Shown here piece by piece: positions 54,503-62,902 of a DNA stretch of 64,000 bases; position 1 is the first letter of the stretch, and every line of letters begins with the position of its first letter. A program made the position numbers and the translations under genes. Below the pieces are notes generated by a model that did no database searches, was not told the DNA's origin, and worked only from the letters and a program-made list of their open reading frames with translations. The stretch lies in NCBI GenBank assembly GCA_034926635.1, contig JAYFQX010000012.1, positions 1-64,000 on the forward strand, read 5' to 3'. The stretch comes from Christensenella sp034926635 (GTDB lineage: Bacteria; Bacillota; Clostridia; Christensenellales; Christensenellaceae).

Positions 54503-55425
54503 CACGGTTTCCCCCTTTTTTTCTTTTGGGGCTTGCAATACGCTGTCGCCGCAGGATCAGTGTTCGGCTGGAAACCAACGCCGCGGATCTGCCCAGCCTC
54601 GCCCACGATAATAAAGGCTTTGGGATCTATTTTATAAACCAGGTGATACAGCCTTGAAACCTCCGGGCGGCGCACTGCGCACATCAGCATTTCCCCTTCT
54701 TTATCCGTATAGGCGCCGCGCGATTTTAAAGCTGTCACACCACGCTTCAGGCGGCACATGATTTCTTCCGCGATCTCATTGCTTTTGGTAGAAATAATAA
54801 ACAGGATCTTCCCCGTTGCAACACTCGTGCCATAAAGCACCGCGTCGATCACCTTAGATTCGATAAAAATAATGATGATCGCATAAAGCGGGCTTTCCAG
54901 GTTGCCGTATACAAAGCCGGAACACGCCACGACGATAATATTGGTCAGCATAATCATCCTAGCCATAGAGATATGCGGAAACCGCTTGCTTATAAGGTTT
55001 GCAACCAAATCGGTCCCGCCTGTTGTGCCTCCCCGCATCAAAATCAACGCCAGTCCGCCGCCGTAAAGCGCCCCGCCAAACACAATCGTGATCAACGGAT
55101 CGCCCTGATAAACAGGCACAAGCCCCTGCGTCACATCGATCATCACAGACGAGATCACCGTTGCCACGACGGTTTTTATGATAAACTCAAACCCGAACAC
55201 AATAAATCCAAGGATAAAAAGCGGGATATTGAGTACCAGCACCATCGTACCGATAGGCAGCTCAAACAAATGGTTCAGCATGGTCGCAATACCGGTCAAA
55301 CCACCGGGGGCAATGTTATTAGGCGCAATAAACATGTTGACCGCGATCGCAAAAACAAGGCTGCCCAACACAAAAAAAATCAAATCAACTGCCATTGTTC
55401 TTATTTTAATACGCTGTTTTTCCAC
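54502..55425 (-). CDS. YitT-family membrane protein
   Basis: 307 residues. Five or so hydrophobic helices in the first 210 residues (NMFIAPNNIAPGGLTGIATML, LMRGGTTGGTDLVANLISKRF) are followed by a cytoplasmic DUF2179 domain (ALKSRGAYTDKEGEMLMCAVRRPE). The start is GTG with AGGTAGG upstream. The family is common in Bacillota; transport is presumed but not established. Its stop overlaps the start of the radical SAM gene. Confidence 0.9.
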   Translation of the reverse strand: MEKQRIKIRTMAVDLIFFVLGSLVFAIAVNMFIAPNNIAPGGLTGIATMLNHLFELPIGTMVLVLNIPLFILGFIVFGFEFIIKTVVATVISSVMIDVTQGLVPVYQGDPLITIVFGGALYGGGLALILMRGGTTGGTDLVANLISKRFPHISMARMIMLTNIIVVACSGFVYGNLESPLYAIIIIFIESKVIDAVLYGTSVATGKILFIISTKSNEIAEEIMCRLKRGVTALKSRGAYTDKEGEMLMCAVRRPEVSRLYHLVYKIDPKAFIIVGEAGQIRGVGFQPNTDPAATAYCKPQKKKRGKP

Positions 55426-55556
55426 TTCCTACCTCCCTTGCATGAACGTCCCGGTTTTCTGATATTATTTTACCACATTTTATGAGGCATTTTCGTAAAA
55501 ATACTTCTTTCCTCTGGAAGAGGACATTTTTTTATCCGACGGTACAGAAAAAAATA

Positions 55557-55585
55557 TTGCTTTTGTATTTTCCTTATGATATTAT
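55557..55585 (+). promoter_or_regulatory. promoter of tRNA-Met
   Basis: TTGCTT (55557-55562) and TATTAT (55580-55585) have a 17-base spacer and lie 23 bp before the tRNA. Confidence 0.75.
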
Positions 55586-55608
55586 ATTGCAAGACAATTT
55601 AATCAAAT

Positions 55609-55685
55609 GGCGGCGTAGCTCAGCTGGCTAGAGTACTCGGTTCATACCCGATTGGTCATGTGTTCGAATCACATCGCCGCTACCA
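55609..55685 (+). tRNA. tRNA-Met (anticodon CAT)
   Basis: 77 bases including an encoded CCA. The acceptor stem is GGCGGCG/CGCCGCT (first pair G-U), the D arm is GCTCAGCTGGCTAGAGT-like, the anticodon loop TTCATAC holds CAT, and the T arm contains TTCGAAT. The first pair is not the mismatch typical of the initiator, so an elongator Met tRNA is most likely; an Ile tRNA with lysidine cannot be excluded by anticodon alone. Confidence 0.92.
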
Positions 55686-55694
55686 AAACAAAAA

Positions 55695-55723
55695 CCACCC
55701 GTTGTACGGGTGGCTTTTGTTTT
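55695..55723 (+). terminator. terminator of tRNA-Met
   Basis: CCACCCG/CGGGTGG (55695-55701, 55707-55713) with a five-base loop is followed by CTTTTGTTTT. Confidence 0.88.
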
Positions 55724-55813
55724 CTTAACGATCATAAATTCGAACACAGATGTGTTCAAGACCATGCAAGCCTTCGGCGATGCAATGATCAGCAAATCAC
55801 ATACTGCATCTTC

Positions 55814-57331
55814 TTATTGCAATTCTATTGTGCAGATGTTACGGTTCCCACTGTAATGAGTCTCAAATGCCAGCCGCAGACCACCGAGCACATGATAATA
55901 GTCATCTTCGGTTTGGGATCTTTTAACCTCGTCACCGACCGCGCTTAAAACAAGCGCCTTTCTAAAAGAACGGTTATCCAAAAGCAATTCATAAACCGCA
56001 TCGTCAAGCCCCCCGTTTACCCATTCCAGCAACACGCCTTCAGATAACAGTCTTGCTTTTATTGCCGCTTTTCCCGAAAAGCTATTTTTGACAAGAGTTT
56101 CATAAATCACTTCGGATATGGAATCTATTTGCGAAAGGCTCAATACTCCCTTTGCGATCATACTGGTATGTCGCGCAACCTTTGCGTTATGCCTAAAATT
56201 AAGGTAAGTATGCGTTACGCTGTCATAAAACAGCATTTTGCCATGGGTTATTCCATTCAGCAGAAGCGTTAAGAAAAACCAAGCGTAAACTATTGTCCCA
56301 ACAGCTCCCAAAGCAACCAGTATTCCCCTAAGGATACCGTTGCTGTCTGATGCAACAAGCATAAGGATCAAGATATACACCGGCATCAAAAGTATGCCAG
56401 TATAGGATAGTAGTGCTCGCACTACACATTGTCCTAGGTTTGGCGGACGTTTGCCTTGGGAGTACAGCGTAAGATTTGTCATGGCATAACCTAAGCTTTT
56501 CCCTTTTGCCAACCACATTATTACACCTCTATAAAGTATCATTAGAACTATGTATATTCCTACAAGCAAGCAAATAATAGAAATTATATTATGTGAATCT
56601 ATAATTTTTACAAACGTCGGAACCGCCAGAACGATTGGAAAAATAAGTAATATTATAACAGCGTTATCTATTACGGCTGCAAAAATACGTCTTCCCAGCG
56701 ATACCTCACAACCCAATTCCAAACGGTTGCTCGTTGCAATATCGGGTGAAGGCAGGACTTTTTTGAGCATGGGAACTATAAGCCAACCCAAAATGGCGCC
56801 AAAAGTGTTTAAGATCATATCATCAACGTCAAAAATTCGATACGGACGGGGATAAATAAAGAACAGTCCCGAAAGCTGTGTCAGCTCAAAAAACAAACTT
56901 ACTAAAAATCCTATCAAAATTGTTTTCTTTAAGCTGGTACTAAAGAGAAATCTCAAAAAGAATCCTAAGGGGATCAACAAAGCAATGTTAAAAAGCATTC
57001 CCCATAGTATCCCACCTGTAAACGCAGAAAACATCGTATCCGGTTGTGATATGCCGGAATTTTCTATAAAATCGACAATCCCGGCAAACGGCATTAGCTG
57101 CACATAGCCGCTTTTCATGCTTGCGACGCTTTCAATGGATGGAAATGGCAGCATCGTTAAAAAGTACGCAGCCATACAATAGAAAACAAAAATATAAATA
57201 TATGTGCATCTCTTGACGGAGATGTATTTGCTCCTTTTATATTGCATCATGACATAAGGTATTATTGTCACCAAGCCAATGTATGGAGCTGTTTGCAGCG
57301 CTATTGTAGCAGCATAAAATAATGTTGACAT
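55814..57331 (-). CDS. VanZ-RDD membrane protein with uncharacterised C-terminal domain
   Basis: 505 residues. Residues about 1-190 form a VanZ-like domain (FYCMAAYFLTMLPF, FNIALLIPLGFFLRF, FELTQLSG, DVDDMILNTFGAILGW). About 205-370 form an RDD domain (GRRIFAAVIDNAVI, KGKSLGYAMTNLTLY). The last 120 or so residues are cytoplasmic and not recognised (ISEVIYETLVKNSFSG, IKARLLSEGVLLEW, NGGLDDAVYELLLD). They are predicted alpha/beta and resemble small ATPase-like folds only vaguely. It lies 140 bp downstream of the phosphatase gene in the same direction, suggesting it is an output or partner of that switch. Confidence 0.8.
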   Translation of the reverse strand: MSTLFYAATIALQTAPYIGLVTIIPYVMMQYKRSKYISVKRCTYIYIFVFYCMAAYFLTMLPFPSIESVASMKSGYVQLMPFAGIVDFIENSGISQPDTMFSAFTGGILWGMLFNIALLIPLGFFLRFLFSTSLKKTILIGFLVSLFFELTQLSGLFFIYPRPYRIFDVDDMILNTFGAILGWLIVPMLKKVLPSPDIATSNRLELGCEVSLGRRIFAAVIDNAVIILLIFPIVLAVPTFVKIIDSHNIISIICLLVGIYIVLMILYRGVIMWLAKGKSLGYAMTNLTLYSQGKRPPNLGQCVVRALLSYTGILLMPVYILILMLVASDSNGILRGILVALGAVGTIVYAWFFLTLLLNGITHGKMLFYDSVTHTYLNFRHNAKVARHTSMIAKGVLSLSQIDSISEVIYETLVKNSFSGKAAIKARLLSEGVLLEWVNGGLDDAVYELLLDNRSFRKALVLSAVGDEVKRSQTEDDYYHVLGGLRLAFETHYSGNRNICTIELQ

Positions 57332-57470
57332 ATTATTACTTCCATTAGTTATTTAAGAGAATCAGGAGATATTGCAATGCCTAACCATATTATCTTTGCC
57401 CTTGGTCGGTACCCATTCAAACAATATTCCATCTTTTAATCACCCAGATTGTTATGTAATGCTAAGAGAA

Positions 57471-60287
57471 TCAAACTATGTTTTTGGTAACGGTTAAAAT
57501 ATTAAGCCCGTCACGGTATTCATAGGTTACCTCGTCCATGATTTTTTTGACCATATAAATTCCTAGACCGCCGATGTTTCTTTCTTCTGCCGAAAGGGTA
57601 ATATCTGGGTCCATATTCGACGTCGGATCGTAAGGCTTTCCGTCATCTGTAAATATCAATTTGATGCGGGTATTTGTGATCGCACATTCTATGGTTGCAT
57701 TCTGGGCTGTGCTGTAACGCACGATATTGGAATATATCTCCTCTGCTGCTATATTCACTTTTGCAGCAATTTCCATCGGCACATTATATTTGGCAATGGT
57801 TTCTTCCACAAACTCAAGAGCCGTCGCCATGCTTTGCTCTATCGGCACAAAAGCCATAATATTCCTTGGCAGGATTCGCAAAAGCAGCATTGTGATATCA
57901 TCAAACTGCGGAGCTTCACCCACAAAGCGATCCACGTCGTTTTTGACAGCAGTACAAATTTCCCGCGCTGATTCACCCTCTTCTAATGTATTGAGCAGGC
58001 AAAGCAGTCTGTCGTCGCCATACATCTCTGTGTTATCGTTAATCGCCTCTGTCACCCCATCGGTGTATAGAAAAATCTCATCGCCCGGCTCAAGCGCAAG
58101 CTCGCTCTGGCGATATTTTATTCCATCAATACCACCAAGCACAAAGGAATGTCGGGATTTCAAATATTCAAATTTACTGCCCTTGCGCCGTATGACGGGC
58201 GGATTATGTCCCGCATTACAAAAGGAAAGTATGTTTGTCGTTAAATCCAAAATTCCCATCCAACAGGTTACAAACATCTCCGCCTTGTTTTCGGCAAATA
58301 GATCCTCATTTACCCTGGTAAAAACAAGAGAAACATCAGCTTTTTTGTCTGCATAGCTTTTTATAAGCGTTTTTGCTTTCATCATAAACATCGCCGCAGT
58401 GATCCCCTTCCCGGAGACATCGGCGATCAGGAACGCAAGCCGATCTTTGTCAAGCAAATAAAAGTCATAAAAATCTCCTCCGACCTCTTTTGCAGTAGTC
58501 ATCATGGCATAAATGTCAATATCACTGCGATCCGGGAATGGCGGAAAGACACTCGGCAGTGAGGATGACTGAATAATCTTCGCGACCTCCAACTCTTTAT
58601 CTATCCTTGCTGCTGCTTCTGCAATATACCCCTTGAGTGCAACAACGGTAGAGTTGATATCATCGGAAAGCGACACAAATTCCTGATTCGCGCGCACATC
58701 AACAACTACATTTAAGTTACCGTTGGTTATTTCCCCAAGGGTTTTGTTGACTTTGTTTATATTTTCCACAACTAATTTTTTTATAAGAAAATACACTAAT
58801 ATAAACAACACAGCAAACACGATAATTTCCATGAATACCGTTACATAGACCGAAAGATCTCTTGAAAACAACACTTCCTCTGCGGCTTGCACCGCAATGA
58901 TATAATATCCCTCTGTCAGGTCATACATATAGAAACAATCTGTACCGTAGACCTCGCCCTGAAAACGTGTGTTTTTAGGCATGGTTTTTGTATCAATATA
59001 AATACCGGCCTTTTCAAGACCATCGCTGTCATTGCCATTCGGGCTGCTTACGATACTAAAATCATCTGAAACGATCATAATATATCCGGTTTCGCCGACG
59101 TGACGATTTTGTGTAGCGCCGATAACTTTTTCATCAATATCCTTACGAAAACGCTCTGCGTTGTATCCTACTTGCACAAATCCGCCTGATTTAAGCGCTG
59201 CGCCTGCATACTTCATATATGTGTCGCTATCTTTTGATATTGGCTGATAATTTTGAACATGCTCGCTCTGGCCATGAAGCAAAACATCAAATGCGTTCGA
59301 TTGTTCTCCCGAGGCCATATCAAACCCGATGTAGCCGGGATTTGTTGAGTGCGTAATAATTCCGTCTTTATTTATAACATTAATTTCGGAAAAATCATTT
59401 CCGGGTTTATCGCAGAGCGCTGCAAGAAGTTCATCGTCTATCGACGAAGCATTTTCAAGATCCTCTGCCACCCCGTGAGTCAGCTTTAAAAGATTTGCAT
59501 TTGATGCATATTCTATATCCGCCTTAACGTCTGCTATATTCATTGTTAATAGATTAACGTTATCGTCTGCGGAGAATTTTGTTTGAAGAATAAATGTAAA
59601 TAAACTCGTCGCGCCAAAAGCTACCAAAATTACAATAAGCAGCCATCTCGAAAATGCCTGCGATAGTTTTTTGCTTTCTTTTGCAATATGGAGTTTTTCT
59701 TTTCCAATCAAGGACACAAAAAGCACAGCAAGCATAACGGATAAAGCGTTAGTGAGGATCATCGGGACTGAACATAGCTTTACGAAAGAAAAAGCTGTCT
59801 GCACATCGCTCATGTTGGTAAAAAAGATCATGAGCATATGGAAAACTTCCATCACAAATCCCGTAAAAAAGCCAATATACCACATGGGCTTTTTATCATC
59901 AAGCATCAGTTTTCTGATACATGCCCCAAAACATCCTGCTAGGATAGTGGATATCGAACAGGCTAATCTTGTATATTCACCCGCCCCCCAAAGCACGGCA
60001 AACCATCGCTCTATGCCGCCGATCAGTCCGGCTATTATCCCTGCCGGTCCTCCGAAGATAAGCCCGGCACAAAGCGGAGCCGCATCACGCACATTAATAA
60101 CTGCTCCCGGAATTGCCACGCCAAACTCTGTTTCAAGTATCGCGAGGATTCCAAATACAACGCCAAACAGCGCTTGCTTTCGCCATTTGCTAAGCTTACC
60201 AAGCGAAGTCTTTTTATCAAGAAGATACATGCTTACGGATATGAGCACGGGAATAAGCGCCATAACCCCGAGCTTTAAATATGTCAT
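57471..60287 (-). CDS. 5TM-Cache-HAMP-PP2C-HATPase sensor of a partner switch
   Basis: 938 residues. An N-terminal five-to-six helix domain of the 5TMR_LYT type (NVRDAAPLCAGLIFGGPAGI) covers about 1-200. An extracellular Cache-like sensor spans about 230-480 and a membrane helix with HAMP-like segment about 490-560. A SpoIIE-type PP2C phosphatase follows at about 590-800 (EVGGDFYDF, IADVSGKGITAAMF, LYTDGVTEA, FDDITMLLLR), then an RsbW-like HATPase at about 805-938 (NIAAEEIYSNIVRY, TDDGKPYDP, GGLGIYMVKK). Phosphatase and anti-sigma-type kinase are thus fused in one chain. The STAS protein encoded 10 bp upstream is the obvious substrate. No sigma factor is nearby. Confidence 0.92.
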   Translation of the reverse strand: MTYLKLGVMALIPVLISVSMYLLDKKTSLGKLSKWRKQALFGVVFGILAILETEFGVAIPGAVINVRDAAPLCAGLIFGGPAGIIAGLIGGIERWFAVLWGAGEYTRLACSISTILAGCFGACIRKLMLDDKKPMWYIGFFTGFVMEVFHMLMIFFTNMSDVQTAFSFVKLCSVPMILTNALSVMLAVLFVSLIGKEKLHIAKESKKLSQAFSRWLLIVILVAFGATSLFTFILQTKFSADDNVNLLTMNIADVKADIEYASNANLLKLTHGVAEDLENASSIDDELLAALCDKPGNDFSEINVINKDGIITHSTNPGYIGFDMASGEQSNAFDVLLHGQSEHVQNYQPISKDSDTYMKYAGAALKSGGFVQVGYNAERFRKDIDEKVIGATQNRHVGETGYIMIVSDDFSIVSSPNGNDSDGLEKAGIYIDTKTMPKNTRFQGEVYGTDCFYMYDLTEGYYIIAVQAAEEVLFSRDLSVYVTVFMEIIVFAVLFILVYFLIKKLVVENINKVNKTLGEITNGNLNVVVDVRANQEFVSLSDDINSTVVALKGYIAEAAARIDKELEVAKIIQSSSLPSVFPPFPDRSDIDIYAMMTTAKEVGGDFYDFYLLDKDRLAFLIADVSGKGITAAMFMMKAKTLIKSYADKKADVSLVFTRVNEDLFAENKAEMFVTCWMGILDLTTNILSFCNAGHNPPVIRRKGSKFEYLKSRHSFVLGGIDGIKYRQSELALEPGDEIFLYTDGVTEAINDNTEMYGDDRLLCLLNTLEEGESAREICTAVKNDVDRFVGEAPQFDDITMLLLRILPRNIMAFVPIEQSMATALEFVEETIAKYNVPMEIAAKVNIAAEEIYSNIVRYSTAQNATIECAITNTRIKLIFTDDGKPYDPTSNMDPDITLSAEERNIGGLGIYMVKKIMDEVTYEYRDGLNILTVTKNIV

Positions 60288-60296
60288 AATAAGAAC

Positions 60297-60593
60297 CTAT
60301 TTGATCGTTAAAATATCAGAGAACCCAGTAACATCAAAAACCTCTTGAATGGTTTTGTTGACATTTTGGATGCACATTTTGCCTTGCTTGTTCATTACCT
60401 TTTGGGCAGACAACAGAACTCGCAGTCCGGCAGAAGATATGTAGTCAAGCCGAGAAAAGTCCAGCACAAGACTTGTTATTACATTAAATGAATCTTTTAA
60501 CTCGGTCTCAAGCTGTGGTGCCATAATCGTATCAAGCCTGCCTTCTAGTGAAATTGTCAGCTCTGTTTTGTTTAGCTTTTTGTCAATAGTCAT
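60297..60593 (-). CDS. STAS-domain anti-sigma factor antagonist-like protein
   Basis: 98 residues from the ATG with AGGAAAA upstream; a start at 60620 is also possible. ISLEGRLDTIMAPQLETEL and LVLDFSRLDYISSAGLRVLL are typical of SpoIIAA/RsbV; the Ser in YISSAG is the expected phosphorylation site. It should be phosphorylated and dephosphorylated by the kinase and phosphatase domains of the protein encoded just downstream. Its binding target here is unknown. Confidence 0.92.
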   Translation of the reverse strand: MTIDKKLNKTELTISLEGRLDTIMAPQLETELKDSFNVITSLVLDFSRLDYISSAGLRVLLSAQKVMNKQGKMCIQNVNKTIQEVFDVTGFSDILTIK

Positions 60594-60606
60594 GTTTTTT
60601 CCTGCC

Positions 60607-60732
60607 TTATCCAGTTTCATTATCTATTTTGCCGTCTGCCTCGTTGGAAGCTCTCACCAATCCCATTTTGAGCGCCATCCCGAAATCGAGCTGCTTGCCT
60701 TTTCCGGTTTTCGCAACCAATTCATTCTTCAT
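60607..60732 (-). CDS. small ORF before the STAS gene, doubtful
   Basis: 41 residues starting MKNELVAKTGKGKQLDFG and ending ASNEADGKIDNETG. It ends 13 bp before the STAS start. The frame is open for at least 20 codons further upstream without a start (reading ..EVIRINTSL before the ATG), so it could be a remnant of a longer gene. No good ribosome site is present. No family recognised. Confidence 0.3.
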   Translation of the reverse strand: MKNELVAKTGKGKQLDFGMALKMGLVRASNEADGKIDNETG

Positions 60733-60907
60733 TAGTGATGTATTGATACGAATTACTTCGATATGATAAATGTAACAATTTATTTTATTGTATCAGATTA
60801 TATTTTGATATTCAAACGTTATCTGTACACCACCAACGTAATCCGAATCCCCGTGTTCGATAACGTCAGTTTCCTTTTGCCATAAATGTCTACATTAAGG
60901 CATTTTT

Positions 60908-60937
60908 ATTATATGTTCTAAAAAATTATTTTGTCAT
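60908..60937 (-). promoter_or_regulatory. possible promoter of the STAS-phosphatase operon
   Basis: Minus strand ATGACA (60937-60932) and TATAAT (60913-60908) have an 18-base spacer, 315 bp before the STAS start. It lies between that operon and the IS3 remnant; the rest of the gap (60733-60907) shows nothing else. Confidence 0.4.
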
Positions 60938-60961
60938 GATCTTTGCAAAAAAAAACAAATT

Positions 60962-61150
60962 TTACTCTACAGAAAAATGAACCGGAGTTTTGTATTGCAA
61001 GTACGAATGAGGCCGTTCCTCGTTGTAAAAGGCCATATATGTGTTAATACTTTTCAGAGGATCACTTTTAGATTTGTATGTGTGGCGATATAGCTCTTCT
61101 TTTTTCATGGTATTTTGCAAAAGCATGGCAAAACAATGGTTTTTATTGTG
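60962..61150 (-). pseudogene. IS3-family transposase remnant (C-terminal fragment)
   Basis: On the minus strand, 48 codons from ATG 61108 to TAA 60962 encode a typical IS3 OrfB tail: MKKEELYRHTYKS, then INTYMAFYNEERPH and LQYKTPVHFSVE. The frame stays open upstream for about 15 codons with CF.AMLLQNT, a degraded version of the usual catalytic-region sequence. The rest of the transposase is missing. It overlaps the region just upstream of the DyP gene and differs from the fragment at 1-81, so it is a separate element. Confidence 0.75.
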
Positions 61151-61263
61151 ATTTTCATTTTCTGCCGTTTATTAATGATAGGATTGCATCATTTTGCATT
61201 GGACGGCAAGCAGATTGGACTTTTGCCGCCCAGGATCAAAAAACAGAAAAGAGGGTTAAATTT

Positions 61264-62214
61264 ATGAAATACCAAGACGTTATTCCCGGTCAAGCCGAAA
61301 ACACCATTATTTGTACCGTTAACATAAAAGATTCGGCAGATATGGATAAAACGCTTTCCATTTTCCGCGATTTTTGCGATAGGATTCATCCCATGGTGCA
61401 TTCCATGCGTATTCGCTATCCCTATGGGCATTACGAGTTTGCCATGGGCATCGGCGCACGCGCGTGGGATCGGCTCTTTGCCCATACGCCCAAGCCAAAA
61501 GAGCTGCAGCCGTTCCAGGAAATCAAAGGGAAAAAAATGACGGCTCCCGCAACGCCCGGCGACCTCATCTTCCATATCCGCGGTGATAAAATGGATATGT
61601 GTTATGAGACCATAACCATGATCCATATCCTTTTAAAGGATATCATCACACCCATAGACGAAACGCACGGCTTTCGTTACCGCGACGGTCTTGCCATCAT
61701 AGGGTTTGTGGACGGTACGGAAAACCCGGACCCGCAGGAAGCGCCCGGCGCAGTTTATATTGATGATCCAAAAGACCCGTTTGTCGGGGGAAGTTATCTG
61801 TTTGCACAAAAATATTTATTTGACCATGACGGCTGGAACGCACTGCCCGTAGAAAGGCAGGAAGCTGTGATCGGGCGCAAAAAATGGACAGATCTCGAGA
61901 TCGCCGAAGACAAAAAGCTCACGGAATCCCATACCGAAATCTCCAAAGCGCACGACAAACGCGGGGACGAGCTCAAAATCATGCGCGCGAATCTCGTGTT
62001 TGCAAAACCGTCTGAGAACTTATTTGGAAGCTATTTTTTAGGATATTCCAAATCCTTTGCCATTACGCAGCAAATGCTTACGCATATGTTTGAAGGAGAT
62101 CCAGTCGGTACGCACGACCTGCTTCTTGATTATCTGACCCCGGTGACAGGCAATGTTTTCTTTGTTCCCACCTACGCCCAGCTGGAAATGATCGCCTCAG
62201 GCGATATTTCTTGA
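61264..62214 (+). CDS. DyP-type heme peroxidase
   Basis: 316 residues from ATG 61264, which has AGAGGG about eight bases upstream; a longer reading to 61078 would begin in the IS remnant. The Asp of the GxxDG motif is in GFVDGTENPDPQ, a His-containing segment LTESHTEISKAH probably holds the heme ligand, and an Arg in KIMRANLVFA matches the distal Arg. No signal peptide or Tat motif, so it is cytoplasmic, of the YfeX/EfeB-related B-like class. It probably removes peroxide or oxidises porphyrin-like substrates. There is no encapsulin gene nearby and no obvious cargo tail. Confidence 0.92.
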   Translation: MKYQDVIPGQAENTIICTVNIKDSADMDKTLSIFRDFCDRIHPMVHSMRIRYPYGHYEFAMGIGARAWDRLFAHTPKPKELQPFQEIKGKKMTAPATPGDLIFHIRGDKMDMCYETITMIHILLKDIITPIDETHGFRYRDGLAIIGFVDGTENPDPQEAPGAVYIDDPKDPFVGGSYLFAQKYLFDHDGWNALPVERQEAVIGRKKWTDLEIAEDKKLTESHTEISKAHDKRGDELKIMRANLVFAKPSENLFGSYFLGYSKSFAITQQMLTHMFEGDPVGTHDLLLDYLTPVTGNVFFVPTYAQLEMIASGDIS

Positions 62215-62256
62215 GATCAATAAAACCATCTATAAAAGACCGGTCTGCAACGCAAC

Positions 62257-62293
62257 AAAAAGGCGGAGATCGTAAGGATCCCCGCCTTTTGCC
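62257..62293. terminator. terminator between convergent DyP and small-protein genes
   Basis: GGCGGAGATC/GATCCCCGCC (62262-62271, 62277-62286, one mismatch) with A run before and T run after, so it is probably bidirectional. Confidence 0.8.
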
Positions 62294-62312
62294 GTTTTAT
62301 CCGATATCTTCT

Positions 62313-62510
62313 TTATTCTTTATCTTTTGTTTTTTCCGTTTTGGCTTCCACATCTTTGGCATGCTTTTCTACTTTTTGCGCATGCTTTTCAATATCCTGC
62401 GAAGCTTTATGTACGCCGTCCTTTACGTCTTCCGCTACTTTTTTATTAAATTCGACGACTTTTTCATTGAATTCATCTATTTTTTCTCCGGCTTTCTGAA
62501 ACGTTCCCAT
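62313..62510 (-). CDS. small amphipathic Lys/Glu-rich helical protein
   Basis: 65 residues beginning MGTFQKAGEKIDEF. It is almost entirely Lys, Glu, Asp, Val and Ala with a heptad-like spacing (VVEFNKKVAEDVKDGV, IEKHAQKVEKHAKDVE), as in apolipoprotein/LEA-like or coiled-coil stress proteins. GGAGGG lies eight bases before the ATG. No family recognised with confidence; a role in membrane or protein protection under stress is a guess. It is encoded between the DyP gene and the structured RNA, on the opposite strand. Confidence 0.75.
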   Translation of the reverse strand: MGTFQKAGEKIDEFNEKVVEFNKKVAEDVKDGVHKASQDIEKHAQKVEKHAKDVEAKTEKTKDKE

Positions 62511-62654
62511 GTTGTTGTCCCTCCTTTTTATGATAATCATTGCAACGATCTATTCTGTTTATAACGCATAATACAGTTTTTAAACATTAACTTAATGAAA
62601 ATCGTTTTGACCGCCGGCAAAGTTTGTGTTTTATCTCGCGATTCTGCCCGAAAT

Positions 62655-62683
62655 TTGACATTCCCTGCCGCTTATGCTACGCT
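62655..62683 (+). promoter_or_regulatory. promoter of the structured RNA
   Basis: A perfect TTGACA (62655-62660) is followed after 17 bases by TACGCT (62678-62683), with TG one base upstream of it as an extended -10. The predicted start (about 62690) coincides with the first base of the P1 helix below. Confidence 0.55.
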
Positions 62684-62689
62684 TTTATA

Positions 62690-62816
62690 GATCAGATTCG
62701 GGTTAATACCTGGAAAACAGAGGTTTTGAGCGCAAAGCGCAAGCGGTCGGGATGACGCAGCAACGGCAAACAGTCCGACAGAAAACTCTTTTTTAAACGT
62801 ATTCTTCGGATCTGAT
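62690..62816 (+). ncRNA. unidentified structured RNA / possible riboswitch
   Basis: ATCAGATTCG (62691-62700) pairs with CGGATCTGAT (62807-62816) over 10 bp with one G-U pair, forming an outer helix around about 105 bases. Inside, AGA-G-TTTT (62719-62727) pairs with AAAACTCT (62782-62789), followed by six T. This encloses two hairpins, GCGCAAAGCGC (62730-62740) and GTCGG...CCGAC (62746-62750, 62775-62779). The T run after the inner helix could act in termination. It does not match TPP, SAM, GEMM, cobalamin or other classes I can recall. The next gene is a GNAT acetyltransferase 87 bp downstream. Confidence 0.55.
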
Positions 62817-62902
62817 AGGATCACCATAATTACATACTAAAGAACCGTCCATGCGATGCATAGAAGGGCTTTAACTTATTACACTGCTGAGAGGTAAGCG
62901 AT

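Noticed and set aside
61264..62214. DyP peroxidase as encapsulin cargo
   Set aside because: No encapsulin shell gene is nearby and the C-terminus (ASGDIS) lacks a recognisable cargo-loading peptide.
62690..62730. Resemblance of GATCAGATTCGGGTTAATACC to the 3' part of a TPP riboswitch
   Set aside because: The CTGAGA block and paired arms of TPP riboswitches are missing before it, and the gene downstream has no thiamine link.
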